Assembly (NCBI GenBank): GCA_017512725.1
Contig: JAFWEW010000019.1
Location: 1 to 64,000, forward strand
DNA: 64,000 nt
Direction: 5' to 3'
DNA from: Solobacterium sp.
GTDB taxonomy: Bacteria > Bacillota_I > Bacilli_A > Erysipelotrichales > Erysipelotrichaceae
This document shows positions 31,097 to 40,531 of this stretch, one piece after another. The translations under genes and the position numbers were made by a program. Position 1 is the first letter of the stretch, and every line of letters starts with the position of its first letter. Below the pieces are notes generated by a model. The model searched no databases, was not told where the DNA came from, and saw only the letters and a program-made list of their open reading frames with translations.

Positions 31097-33907
31097 ATGT
31101 TTAACCGGAAAAAGAACGAAAAACCGAATAAACAGAAACGGCAGATCCCAATGGGCATCGCACTGATGCTCCTGATGCTGGTATTTTTCATGTTCCTCGG
31201 GAACCTGCTGTTTTTGTCGTTTTCCGCGAATTCCCTGAAGTATACATCTGATGCCATTGGAAATGTAAAAATGCTGGAATATGCCGTAGCGGATTCAGAT
31301 CGGAATTCCAACGAGATCCTGGCAGCCTATAATGAAACGACGCTGAACAAGCTCCAGTTTGCAGGCATGCTGTATGAAAAGGGACTGTTTGAGACGGATT
31401 CTGCCCGGGTAAGAAAGGTTCTGGGCGATGATACCTATTATTATCTGCTGGATCCGGAGGGGAAACTTCTTGAAGGACAGCGGGAACTGCCGATCTCCGA
31501 TGCGGAACTGCGGAATGTTTTCAGCCTGGTGAGCAATGACGACCAGTGGGTCCCTTATGTCATTCCGGAGTATTCTGCGTTTTTTCACAAACTCTCCAAC
31601 GGGGGTTATATTCTCAGTCTGTGTTCTTCCTCCCGGGAAGATACGCTTCTGGATTCCCTGTATGATTCCAAAAAAGTGATTAACATGACCAGTACCAATG
31701 ATGGATTTGCCATCGGCGATATGACCGGCACGTATTATGCCGGCCCGGAAGAGCTGATGGAACACCTTGGAGAAGATGTAAAAGATGTTCTGATTCCGAT
31801 CACGTCGAAAATCGGTGATGAGACTTCCGAGAGAGTTTTCTATCTGGGACACATAGACGATGAGCTGTATATCGCAGCCGAACGTCCGAGTTCCGAAGAA
31901 TCGACGACCGGACTGTACTATCTGATCCGCGTGGGCAACATTCTGAAGGAGTCCTTCGTACTGGCAGGAGGGATTTCCATGGCGGTGGTGTTTGGTGCCA
32001 TCCTGATTGTTTATTTCATCTATCAGTACCGGAAGGCAAATCCGAATGAAACGCCGCTGACAATAAAGGACCGGAAGATCAAGACCAGAATCCTGACCGT
32101 GGTGGTACTCGCATTTACCGGTCTTGTCACTTACTACATGCGTACGCTGTTCGGTATTTCTTCGAATGTACTTGATGATGATAAAGAGCTGCTGTCCGTA
32201 ATTGATTTCTGTGAGCAGAGAGAAGAGTCCGCCAGGATCCTAAATTCCATCTTCACCAATCTGTATTCCGAACAGACCGAAATGATCGGAAGATATCTTA
32301 CGGCCTATCCGGAAGAGCGGACCGAGGAAGAGCTGAAGAAGCTTTCCGGCATTTTCGGGCTTGAATATATGATCCTGTTTGATCAGGACGGCAATGAGAT
32401 CCTGAGTGATGCAGATTATATTAATCTGTCACTTTCCAGGAATAAAAATGATATGTCCTGGAAATTCCGTTCCCTGCTGAATGGCACAAAGATACTGGTT
32501 TCCGGTATTGAGAAAGATGATCTCACCGGTCTAACCCATCAGGTCATCGGAGTGCAGCTGAGGGACAGGGATAACCAGCCGGACGGACTGATGACATGCG
32601 GCTACAGTTCTGAATTCATCAGTAAAGTCCTGGAAGAAAACTCCGCCAATTCCGTACTTGCGATGAAGTCCGATATCGAAAAGAACGACTATTATCTGAT
32701 TGATCCGGAAACCAACACGGTAATCTTTTCTCCGAACAGCTTCGCAACCGGTATTCCGGCTGAAGATTTCGGGTTCACGGAAACGGTTCTGGAGAAAGGA
32801 TATTCCGGAACCCTCCATATGTATGGCCAGAAGTATTCGGCGACACAGGCAGAAATGAAAGAGAATCTGCTGTATGTTCTGCTGCCGTATGAGGAAATCT
32901 TCGGGAGCCGGTTGAACTTTTCGTTCTCCGTCTGTGCCGGTGCACTGGTCGTGATCCTTATCAGTTCATTCCTGTTCAACCGGGTGAAGATCAAAGAAGG
33001 ACTTCCGGAAGAAAACAGGATCAGTCCGGAAGAAAAAACAACCCGCACACTGGTCTACCTTGCCCGGATATCCGGTGTGATCCTTGCGCTGGTGCTGGTA
33101 TTCCGGAAATACCTGCTGGCGCCGGATTCCATCATTAACTATGTTATGGAAATGAAATGGAGACCGGGGATGAATGTATTTGCATTAACCGCGGTTCTCA
33201 TCCTGATCCTGCTGGCAACGATCGGTGTCCGTTTCATACGATATATGCTCAACCTGCTGACACAGGTTTCCAGTCCATCGGCAGAAACCTATTTCCGGCT
33301 CCTCCGCAGTTCCGTCGAATACCTTTCGGTCATCATTATCGGCTATTCCGCCATGCAGATGCTGGGAGCGAATATGACCGCACTGATAACAACAACCGGT
33401 GCGATGACGCTTCTGGTTGGTATGGGCGCACAGGACCTGACCTCGGATATCATTGCCGGTCTGTTCCTGATGTTTGAGTCCGAGTTCCAGGTTGGAGATG
33501 TCATCGATGTCGGAGGAAAGATCGGTACGGTAAAGGAGATCGGTCTCCATGCGACGAAACTGATCGACGAAGACAACAACATACTGATTCTGAATAACTC
33601 GAATGTACGGAATGTCATCAACCGGACGCAGAACAGCAGCTTCCTGTTTATAACATTCACACTGTCGACGGATATACCGATCCACGAACTGGAAGAACTC
33701 TTTAAGGCAGAACTGCCCAAACTGCGGGTGAAGTACCCGCAGCTGCTCAGTGATCCATATTTTAAGGGGGCAGAAGATTTTTCGGGCGGTTCTATGGAAT
33801 GTACGATTGCGGCAGAAACCAATGAAAGCGACCGGGTCAAAATGGAACGGGCACTGAACCAGGAAGTTCAGAAGATTCTGACAGATCACGGCATTACGAT
33901 CGGATGA
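31097..33907 (+). CDS. large MscS-family channel with two extracytoplasmic sensor regions (copy 1)
   Basis: A 936-residue membrane protein. A basic N-tail and first helix (20-42) lead to an extracytoplasmic region of about 240 residues, then a helix (about 290-312), a short basic linker, another helix (about 333-350), a second extracytoplasmic region (about 360-610, containing IGRYLTAYPEERT and FDQDGNEILSD), and several C-terminal helices. The MscS core begins around 760: GAMTLLVGMGAQDLTSDIIAG is the pore-lining TM3, followed by FMFESEFQVGDVIDVGG of the beta domain (here LMFESEFQVGDVI). Typical MscS is under 300 residues. It follows the third SAM-hydrolase-like gene by 10 bases. Confidence 0.85.
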   Translation: MFNRKKNEKPNKQKRQIPMGIALMLLMLVFFMFLGNLLFLSFSANSLKYTSDAIGNVKMLEYAVADSDRNSNEILAAYNETTLNKLQFAGMLYEKGLFETDSARVRKVLGDDTYYYLLDPEGKLLEGQRELPISDAELRNVFSLVSNDDQWVPYVIPEYSAFFHKLSNGGYILSLCSSSREDTLLDSLYDSKKVINMTSTNDGFAIGDMTGTYYAGPEELMEHLGEDVKDVLIPITSKIGDETSERVFYLGHIDDELYIAAERPSSEESTTGLYYLIRVGNILKESFVLAGGISMAVVFGAILIVYFIYQYRKANPNETPLTIKDRKIKTRILTVVVLAFTGLVTYYMRTLFGISSNVLDDDKELLSVIDFCEQREESARILNSIFTNLYSEQTEMIGRYLTAYPEERTEEELKKLSGIFGLEYMILFDQDGNEILSDADYINLSLSRNKNDMSWKFRSLLNGTKILVSGIEKDDLTGLTHQVIGVQLRDRDNQPDGLMTCGYSSEFISKVLEENSANSVLAMKSDIEKNDYYLIDPETNTVIFSPNSFATGIPAEDFGFTETVLEKGYSGTLHMYGQKYSATQAEMKENLLYVLLPYEEIFGSRLNFSFSVCAGALVVILISSFLFNRVKIKEGLPEENRISPEEKTTRTLVYLARISGVILALVLVFRKYLLAPDSIINYVMEMKWRPGMNVFALTAVLILILLATIGVRFIRYMLNLLTQVSSPSAETYFRLLRSSVEYLSVIIIGYSAMQMLGANMTALITTTGAMTLLVGMGAQDLTSDIIAGLFLMFESEFQVGDVIDVGGKIGTVKEIGLHATKLIDEDNNILILNNSNVRNVINRTQNSSFLFITFTLSTDIPIHELEELFKAELPKLRVKYPQLLSDPYFKGAEDFSGGSMECTIAAETNESDRVKMERALNQEVQKILTDHGITIG

Positions 33908-33921
33908 AAGGAGACGAGGCA

Positions 33922-36843
33922 ATGGAAACCAAACCACGCAGGAAATCAAAAAAATATGCAAAGCCCTGGACGCTTCGTCTTTTAACCGTTCTGCTGCTGG
34001 CGGCAGGCATGGTACTGCTTTATTTCATGGTTCTGTTCGTGCAGATCTATAACCTTGTGGAAGTAACAACGAAACGGTATGAACGGCTGTATGAATCGAT
34101 CTATATGGCTAAGACGGATACGGCAGAACTGACCGACTCCTATGATCAGTGGCGGTACGCTCGGCTGCAGGCGATTGATTATATCTATTCCAGCGATGAC
34201 TATGATCCGGAGGAATTCTGCAAAACGATTGGAACCTATTATGACGGCATCAATCTCTGCCTGGTGAACCGGGAAGAAAATGTCATCGTCGGAAGAACCG
34301 GTGAAGTTCCGCAGCCACAGAACCTTAAGGAAGTCATCCGGAAATCCTATGAGGAGGATAACGGATTATACGATTCTACCGTTACCCGGGATTATTATCG
34401 GGTTTTGCCCGACGGCATGCTGGCGGTGATCCATCTGGAATCGAAGGATTTCTGGGATTTCCTGGATAATATCTACACGGAAAGTGAAGTACTCAGCTAC
34501 AACATCCGGGACGGAGATAAATTCTTTCTTGGCGTAAAAGACGGAATCATTCAATATTCGGCCCAGATGGATCTGCACGGATTGCAGATTGATGAAGTGC
34601 TGACCGACCGGCAGCCGCTTCATTTAACCGATGACAACGATCTGCAGATGGCACTGGTCAGCCTGCAGGGGAAGCCGATGGTTGAAGCAGTCCGGACAGA
34701 GAATATGTTCGATATCGATCTGTATTATATGATCCCGGTACATTCCCTGAATCAGGAATGCATGAAGATCCTGATACCGATCTATATTGTTATGATTCTC
34801 TTCACGGTTTTGTTTGAGGAATATCTGTATAACCTCAGACTCGATCATGCAAAAGAGATCCAGGAAAACAAAAAGGTCTCCGAGATCCGGTACAGAGGGG
34901 CAGCAGCCGCAGCGCTTGTGATCCTGGCAGTCGGAACAACTGCGTTCTCCTCATTCTCCCTTTATGGTCTTTCGACCTTCATTGAAAACTATAAAACCGC
35001 GTTCAGTGATGCGGAGTTCATCATCAAAGACAACAATCTTTGCCGGGAAGATCTGAAAAAGGATTTTGACAAGGAAGCACTGAAGGATGCGCATATGATC
35101 GGCCGGTACCTTTCGGACTATCCGGACCGGAGGACGCCGGAAGTGCTGGCAAAGTTCTCGGATATCTTCATGAAGAACTTCATCATGATGTTTGATCTCG
35201 ACGGAAAGGAAACGGTTACCGATTCCGAGTATGCCGGCTACTCCATCAGCAATGATCCGGACAGCAGTTCCTATCGCTTCCAGCCTCTGAAACACGGAAT
35301 TTCGGAAGTCGTTGGTCCGCTTGAGAAATATGAGTTGACCGGAGAAGAAGAACAGATTATCGGAGTGAAAACAAAAGACGGAACCGGTCATGTCGACGGA
35401 TTCCTGCAGACGGTATTCTATCCGGCAGGACTGATCCGGGCACTGGATCATGCGACGTTGGAAGGGACCTTTGACAACTCGGTCGTTTCAATTGTGTTTG
35501 ACTGTTACCTGGTTGATTCGGAAACAAAACAGTTCATCGTATATCCGTATGTTCATGAGAAGATCGGAGAATCCGTACTGAACCACGGATTTAAAGAAAC
35601 CGATCTGAAAGGAGATTTCTGCGGGTATATTACCGTCGATAATAATAACTACTTCATGGCTTCCAAAGCACTCAAGGGCGCGTATCTCTTTGTCGGAATG
35701 GAAGTGGAGGATATCTTCCAGGGACGTGGAGTTGTTGCGGTTACGAGTGTGATTCTGGCGATTCTGATGATCCTGCTGATATCGTTAATGGCACGGAACG
35801 TCTCGGTCGCTAAGAAAGCGTTAGCAGAAGCAGTTCCGGAAGACAGGGAAACAGAGCTTCCGGCCGATATGGTTTACGTTGTCGTCAGTAACGAGATGCA
35901 GAATGCGTTCTCTCCGCTGGCAAGACTGAAGAGCCTTCGGGAAAACTGGCCGAAAATGAATGCGGAACAGAAGCTCGGAAAGATCATCTCGGAAATTGCG
36001 GTAATCCTGGCGGCTGTCATCACCGTGATCCTGATCTTCCGGACGGAGATCTATGGTCCCAACTCGGTGTTGTCGTTCATTCTCGAGCGCAACTGGCCAA
36101 GAGGCATCAATCCGTTCTCGATCAGCGCAAGCATGATCCTGTTCGTTGAGGCGTTTGTGGCGATTACGATCCTGCGTACGATCCTGAACCTGCTTGCAGG
36201 TGTACTCAGCCCGCGGGCGCAGACACTTTGTCATCTGGTACGAAGCTGTATCGAATACGGCGGTGCGATTGCCGTGATGTACATTGCCCTCGGTTTCCTG
36301 GGCGTGGATGTACGGGCTCTCAGTGCTTCGGTCGGCTTCCTTGCCCTGATCGTCGGTTTTGGCGCCAAGAGTCTGATCACCGACATCGTCGCCGGTATGT
36401 TCATCATCTTTGAGAAGGAGTTCCAGGTCGGGGATATCGTTGAGATCAATGGCTACCGCGGAATGGTAAAGGAGATCGGTCTCAGAACCACAAAGGTGGT
36501 CAGCTGGGACAAGAACGTCAAGATCATCAATAATCACGACATTTCCAATGTTGTGAATATGACCATGCGCAACAGTTTCGCAGTTGTCAGCTTCACGATC
36601 CCGGTTACCGTACCGATCCAGGAGCTGGAAGAAATCTTCCGAAGCGAACTCCCCAAGCTCTGTGACAAGTATCCGCAGATCATCGGTGTTCCTTACTTTG
36701 CTGGTGCACTGTCCTTTTCCGGCAGCCGGATGAAATGCCGGGTCAGCGCAGAAGTCAAGGAACTGGAACGCGGCGAGCTGGAAACCAACCTGCACCGCGA
36801 AGTACAGGAAATCCTGCAGCGGCACGATATCCCAATGAAATAA
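33922..36843 (+). CDS. large MscS-family channel with two extracytoplasmic sensor regions (copy 2)
   Basis: A 973-residue paralogue of the preceding gene with the same plan: basic N-tail, helix (about 17-40), extracytoplasmic region, helix (about 285), basic linker, helix, second extracytoplasmic region with IGRYLSDYPDRRTPE and FDLDGKETVTDS, then the MscS core with VGFLALIVGFGAKSLITDI and FQVGDIVEINGYRGM. I chose the ATG at 33922 because AAAGGAGA precedes it; an ATG 18 bases earlier overlaps the previous stop. The two copies may form mixed channels. Ligand unknown. Confidence 0.85.
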   Translation: METKPRRKSKKYAKPWTLRLLTVLLLAAGMVLLYFMVLFVQIYNLVEVTTKRYERLYESIYMAKTDTAELTDSYDQWRYARLQAIDYIYSSDDYDPEEFCKTIGTYYDGINLCLVNREENVIVGRTGEVPQPQNLKEVIRKSYEEDNGLYDSTVTRDYYRVLPDGMLAVIHLESKDFWDFLDNIYTESEVLSYNIRDGDKFFLGVKDGIIQYSAQMDLHGLQIDEVLTDRQPLHLTDDNDLQMALVSLQGKPMVEAVRTENMFDIDLYYMIPVHSLNQECMKILIPIYIVMILFTVLFEEYLYNLRLDHAKEIQENKKVSEIRYRGAAAAALVILAVGTTAFSSFSLYGLSTFIENYKTAFSDAEFIIKDNNLCREDLKKDFDKEALKDAHMIGRYLSDYPDRRTPEVLAKFSDIFMKNFIMMFDLDGKETVTDSEYAGYSISNDPDSSSYRFQPLKHGISEVVGPLEKYELTGEEEQIIGVKTKDGTGHVDGFLQTVFYPAGLIRALDHATLEGTFDNSVVSIVFDCYLVDSETKQFIVYPYVHEKIGESVLNHGFKETDLKGDFCGYITVDNNNYFMASKALKGAYLFVGMEVEDIFQGRGVVAVTSVILAILMILLISLMARNVSVAKKALAEAVPEDRETELPADMVYVVVSNEMQNAFSPLARLKSLRENWPKMNAEQKLGKIISEIAVILAAVITVILIFRTEIYGPNSVLSFILERNWPRGINPFSISASMILFVEAFVAITILRTILNLLAGVLSPRAQTLCHLVRSCIEYGGAIAVMYIALGFLGVDVRALSASVGFLALIVGFGAKSLITDIVAGMFIIFEKEFQVGDIVEINGYRGMVKEIGLRTTKVVSWDKNVKIINNHDISNVVNMTMRNSFAVVSFTIPVTVPIQELEEIFRSELPKLCDKYPQIIGVPYFAGALSFSGSRMKCRVSAEVKELERGELETNLHREVQEILQRHDIPMK

Positions 36844-36847
36844 TCGG

Positions 36848-36874
36848 AAAACGTCTCTGTCAAAGAGGCGTTTT
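36848..36874 (+). terminator. hairpin after the second MscS-like gene
   Basis: AAAACG-T-CTCT and AGAG-G-CGTTTT pair with one internal mismatch and end in TTTT. The TTTT runs straight into the upstream ATG of the MFS gene, one reason for choosing the later start there. Confidence 0.65.
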
Positions 36875-36889
36875 ATGAAAGAGGCAAGC

Positions 36890-38080
36890 ATGAATATACG
36901 CGAAGACTATACCCATACGATCTATGCCAGTTATATCGGCTATATTACCCAGGCGATTGTGAACAACTTTTTGCCATTGCTGTTTCTGACCTTTGCCCGG
37001 CAGTTTTCCCTTTCCCTGGATAAGATCGCACTGATCACCACGATCAACTTTCTGGTCCAGCTGGCGGTGGATCTCGTAGCGGCGAAGTTTGTTGACCGGA
37101 TCGGTTACCGGATCTGTGTGATCTTTGCACATATCTTTGCGGCGCTGGGGCTGATCCTGCTGGCGGTCCTGCCGTTTGTGCTTTGCAATGCCTATGCAGG
37201 AATTCTGATCTGCGTCGTACTGTATGCGATCGGAGGAGGACTGATAGAAGTGCTGATCAGCCCGATTGTGGAAGCGTGCCCGACGGAGAAAAAGGAAGCA
37301 GCCATGAGTCTTCTGCATTCCTTTTACTGCTGGGGCCATGTCGGAGTGATTCTGATCTGCACATTGTTCTTTCAGTTAGCAGGGATCGGGCACTGGCGGA
37401 TCCTTTCCGTGCTGTGGGCCATCGTACCGCTGTTCAACTGTTTCTACTTTACGCAGGTGCCGATTTATTCCATCACTGAAGACCATCAGCCGCTTCCCAT
37501 CCGCAGACTGGTACGGGAAAAACTGTTCTGGGTATTCATGGTACTGATGATCTGTGCCGGTGCTTCTGAACAGGCGATGAGCCAGTGGGCTTCCGCTTTT
37601 GCGGAATCGGCACTGCATGTCTCCAAAACGGTCGGCGATCTTGCCGGGCCATGCATGTTTGCGCTGCTCATGGGTACTTCCAGAGCGCTGTACGGGAAGT
37701 ACAGTGACCGTATCCCGCTGAAAAAAGCGATGTGCGCCAGTGCAGTGCTGTGCATCTTTTCCTATCTGCTGGCCTGTCTGACGAACCATCCGGCACTAGG
37801 TCTTCTGGGGTGCGCACTGTGCGGCTTTTCTGTTGGAATCTTCTGGCCGGGAACCTTCAGCATCATGGCGGCGGAAATGCCGCTGGCCGGTACGGCGATG
37901 TATGCATTCATGGCACTGGCCGGAGATGCGGGATGTTCCGGGGGCCCGACGATAACCGGCTTTGTCGCAAATGCGGCAGGCGGGAACCTGAAAGCAGGTC
38001 TATTGGCAGCGGTGATCTTTCCGGTGCTGATCCTCCTGGGGCTTTCCCTGTTTGGAACCACAGACCGCGGCAGTAAATGA
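36890..38080 (+). CDS. MFS transporter
   Basis: A 396-residue major facilitator permease with about twelve hydrophobic segments. The loop between helices 2 and 3 reads KFVDRIGYR, the usual MFS signature form, and a YGKYSDRIPLKKA loop marks the second half. The GPTITGF motif near helix 11 and SLLHSFYCWGHVG resemble FucP/NNP-like sugar or glycerate carriers, but the substrate is not identifiable. I chose the ATG at 36890, after AAAGAGGC; the ATG at 36875 lies in the terminator tail without a ribosome site. Confidence 0.85.
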   Translation: MNIREDYTHTIYASYIGYITQAIVNNFLPLLFLTFARQFSLSLDKIALITTINFLVQLAVDLVAAKFVDRIGYRICVIFAHIFAALGLILLAVLPFVLCNAYAGILICVVLYAIGGGLIEVLISPIVEACPTEKKEAAMSLLHSFYCWGHVGVILICTLFFQLAGIGHWRILSVLWAIVPLFNCFYFTQVPIYSITEDHQPLPIRRLVREKLFWVFMVLMICAGASEQAMSQWASAFAESALHVSKTVGDLAGPCMFALLMGTSRALYGKYSDRIPLKKAMCASAVLCIFSYLLACLTNHPALGLLGCALCGFSVGIFWPGTFSIMAAEMPLAGTAMYAFMALAGDAGCSGGPTITGFVANAAGGNLKAGLLAAVIFPVLILLGLSLFGTTDRGSK

Positions 38081-38122
38081 AACAATTTCAGAATATTATC
38101 TGAAAAACTTACATCGAAAATG

Positions 38123-38151
38123 TTGCAAATGAAAACAGAGGATGATACTAT
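38123..38151 (+). promoter_or_regulatory. promoter of the lysine operon
   Basis: -35 TTGCAA (38123-38128), 17-base spacer, -10 TACTAT (38146-38151). The predicted start near 38158 coincides with the first base of the riboswitch. Confidence 0.6.
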
Positions 38152-38158
38152 CCATTTA

Positions 38159-38316
38159 TTGATAGAGGCGCGGGAGCGACGGGCAGAAAGAAAGCCGGCA
38201 GGCGTTTGATCTTTATGACCCAGCAATTCCGCCGAACTGTCGTTCAAGGCATTGAAGGATGGTGGGCTGATGGAGAAGATCCTTCAGACTGTCTACGAAA
38301 GTAGGAGTGCTATCGG
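38159..38316 (+). ncRNA. lysine riboswitch (L-box)
   Basis: The conserved 5' segment GATAGAGGCGCGGGAGCGAC, internal CCGCCGAACTG, the GGTGGGCTGATGG junction, GACTGTC, and the closing GTAGGAGTGCTATC match the lysine aptamer. P1 is formed by GATAG (38161-38165) with CTATC (38310-38314). A terminator begins 22 bases downstream. Lysine binding should stabilise P1 and allow the terminator to form; without lysine, CTATC can instead pair with GGATAG at 38343-38348 inside the terminator. The genes controlled are lysA, dapA, dapB and ddh. Confidence 0.9.
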
Positions 38317-38335
38317 TTGGATATGAGATACTTGT

Positions 38336-38367
38336 ATGCCGGCGGATAGTATTCTGCCGGCATTTTT
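38336..38367 (+). terminator. riboswitch-controlled terminator
   Basis: ATGCCGGC and GCCGGCAT pair around 12 bases and are followed by TTTTT. The loop contains GGATAG, which can pair with the 3' strand of riboswitch P1 as antiterminator. Confidence 0.85.
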
Positions 38368-38384
38368 AACAGGAGGGTCTTCAT

Positions 38385-39635
38385 ATGATTGGAGGAGTAC
38401 CGGTCAGACAGCTTGCACAGCAGTACGGAACACCGCTGTATGTGTATGACGAACAGTACCTGCGGGATATGCTTGGAACATATCAGCGGGAATTCCAGAG
38501 TGAGGAATTTGAAACCGGAGTGCTGTATGCCTCAAAGGCATTCAGCTGTAAAGCCATCATCCGGCTGATTGAAGAATACGGGTTCTGCCTGGATGTGGTT
38601 TCCGACGGAGAACTGATCACGGCGAAGCAGGCAGGCTATGACTGCAGTAAGGTCTTCTTCCATGGAAACAACAAGACAATGAGTGAACTGGAGCTGGCAA
38701 AAGAGACCGGCGTCGGCACGATCGTCGTCGATAACCTTATGGAAGCAGAGCTGATCCAAAAGGTTTACGCAGATGCGGCAGAACCGGTCCATACGCTGCT
38801 GAGGGTCAATCCGGGTATTGAGGCGCATACGCATAAATACATTGTGACGGCGCATGTCGACAGTAAGTTCGGAATCTCCTTTCTGAACGAAGAAGAACTG
38901 ATCGAAACGATCCGCATCCTGCAGTCTTCGGACCATGTGATCTTTGACGGCATACACGCCCATATCGGTTCCCAGATCTTTGACGGACAGGCATTTGCGG
39001 AAGAGATCCGGAAGCTGTTTGCCTTCGCTGCCCATCTGAAAGAGGATTTCGGCATTATCATAAATACGATCGATATCGGCGGCGGGTTCGCAGTCCGTTA
39101 TACGGACGCAGACAGCCCGATCCCGATTGGAGAAGTCTGTCAGATGATCCTGAATACCGCTTCCGAAGAGAACCGGAAGCTGAACGGGCAGATCAGACGG
39201 CTGCTGATTGAGCCGGGACGCAGTATTGTCGCAGAAGCAGGCTATACGATCTATACCGTCGGAGGGATCAAGAAAACACCGAACAAAACCTATCTGTTTG
39301 TCGACGGGGGTATGTCGGACAACATCCGACCGGCGCTGTACCAGGCGGAATACGATGCCTTTCTGGCAGGGAAAGAAAACGAACCGGCCGAAACCGAATA
39401 TACGGTCGCCGGAAAGTGCTGTGAATCCGGAGATATCCTGATTCAGAAGATCAGCCTGCCGAAAGCAGAGCCCGGGGACCTGCTGGTCATGAAAACCACC
39501 GGGGCTTACGGATATTCAATGGCAAGCCATTACAACAAACTGCTTCTGCCGGCAGTGGTATTCGCAAAAGACGGCACATCACGAGCAGTCATCCGAAGGG
39601 AAACCTATGAACATATGCTTTCCCTGGAAGATTAA
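38385..39635 (+). CDS. lysA: diaminopimelate decarboxylase
   Basis: A 416-residue PLP enzyme of the alanine-racemase fold type that converts meso-diaminopimelate to lysine. The PLP lysine is Lys51 in YASKAFSCKA. The phosphate-binding DIGGGFAVRY, EPGRSIVAEAG and substrate-binding CCESGDIL are all present. An AGGAGGG ribosome site follows the riboswitch terminator. It is placed first in the operon, so the last step of the pathway is made first. Confidence 0.95.
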   Translation: MIGGVPVRQLAQQYGTPLYVYDEQYLRDMLGTYQREFQSEEFETGVLYASKAFSCKAIIRLIEEYGFCLDVVSDGELITAKQAGYDCSKVFFHGNNKTMSELELAKETGVGTIVVDNLMEAELIQKVYADAAEPVHTLLRVNPGIEAHTHKYIVTAHVDSKFGISFLNEEELIETIRILQSSDHVIFDGIHAHIGSQIFDGQAFAEEIRKLFAFAAHLKEDFGIIINTIDIGGGFAVRYTDADSPIPIGEVCQMILNTASEENRKLNGQIRRLLIEPGRSIVAEAGYTIYTVGGIKKTPNKTYLFVDGGMSDNIRPALYQAEYDAFLAGKENEPAETEYTVAGKCCESGDILIQKISLPKAEPGDLLVMKTTGAYGYSMASHYNKLLLPAVVFAKDGTSRAVIRRETYEHMLSLED

Positions 39636-39652
39636 TAAAGGAGGAAATAACA

Positions 39653-40531
39653 ATGAAGCTGCAGGGTTCAATCGTTGCACTGGTTACACCGTTCCATGAA
39701 GACGGAAGCGTTAATTTTGAAAAGCTGGGAGAGCTTCTGGAATTCCAGATCAGCAATTCCACCGACGGTATTCTCGTACTTGGAACGACCGGTGAAAGTT
39801 CTACCATGACGCATGAAGAAGATGACGCGGTCATGGAATACACGCTGAAGACTGTCAATCACCGGGTCCCGGTCATTGCCGGATCGGGTTCCAATGATAC
39901 GGCAACAATGCTGATGAAGAGCAAGAAGTATGCCGATATGGGAGCGGACGCAGTGCTTGCGATCACGCCGTATTACAACAAGGCAAATGAAGAAGGCATG
40001 ATCCGTCACTTCACCACAACAGCGGACGGGATCAGCTGTCCGGTAATTCTTTATAACGTACCAGGCAGAACCGGATGCGGGCTGAGTGTCAGTGCTGTAG
40101 AGCGTCTCTCCAAGCACCCGAACATCATCGGTATCAAGGAAGCCAGCGGCAACATCAGCTTTGCCATGAGCATCTCCCGTTACCTGAGTGATGACTTCGT
40201 CATGTTCAGCGGCAACGATGACATGATCGTACCGATTCTTTCCATCGGCGGATCCGGTGTCATCAGTGTCTTTGCGAATACCAATCCGAAGGAATGCCAT
40301 GACCTGGTTGCGAAGTGGATGGAAGGTGATCATGCCGGTTCCCTTGCGATCCAGCAGAAGTACCTGGACTATATCCACGCACTGTTCTGTGAAGTCAATC
40401 CGATTCCGGTCAAGGAAGCGATGAACCTGATGGGCATGCAGGTCGGCGGCTACCGGCTGCCGCTGTATGAGATGGCAGAAAAGAACCGGGAACACCTCCG
40501 GGATGAGATGAAGAAGGCAGGCATTTTATGA
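39653..40531 (+). CDS. dapA: 4-hydroxy-tetrahydrodipicolinate synthase
   Basis: A 292-residue class I aldolase that condenses pyruvate and aspartate semialdehyde. The Schiff-base Lys162 is in GIKEASGN, Tyr134 in YNVPGRTG, and GTTGES at 44-49 forms the active-site threonines. It lies 17 bases after lysA with an AAGGAGG ribosome site and overlaps dapB by four bases. Confidence 0.95.
   Translation: MKLQGSIVALVTPFHEDGSVNFEKLGELLEFQISNSTDGILVLGTTGESSTMTHEEDDAVMEYTLKTVNHRVPVIAGSGSNDTATMLMKSKKYADMGADAVLAITPYYNKANEEGMIRHFTTTADGISCPVILYNVPGRTGCGLSVSAVERLSKHPNIIGIKEASGNISFAMSISRYLSDDFVMFSGNDDMIVPILSIGGSGVISVFANTNPKECHDLVAKWMEGDHAGSLAIQQKYLDYIHALFCEVNPIPVKEAMNLMGMQVGGYRLPLYEMAEKNREHLRDEMKKAGIL

Noticed and set aside
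35821-36891. 356-codon open frame antisense to the second MscS-like gene
   Set aside because: Shadow frame: His/Gln/Asp-rich translation with no membrane segments or motifs, opposite a well-supported channel.
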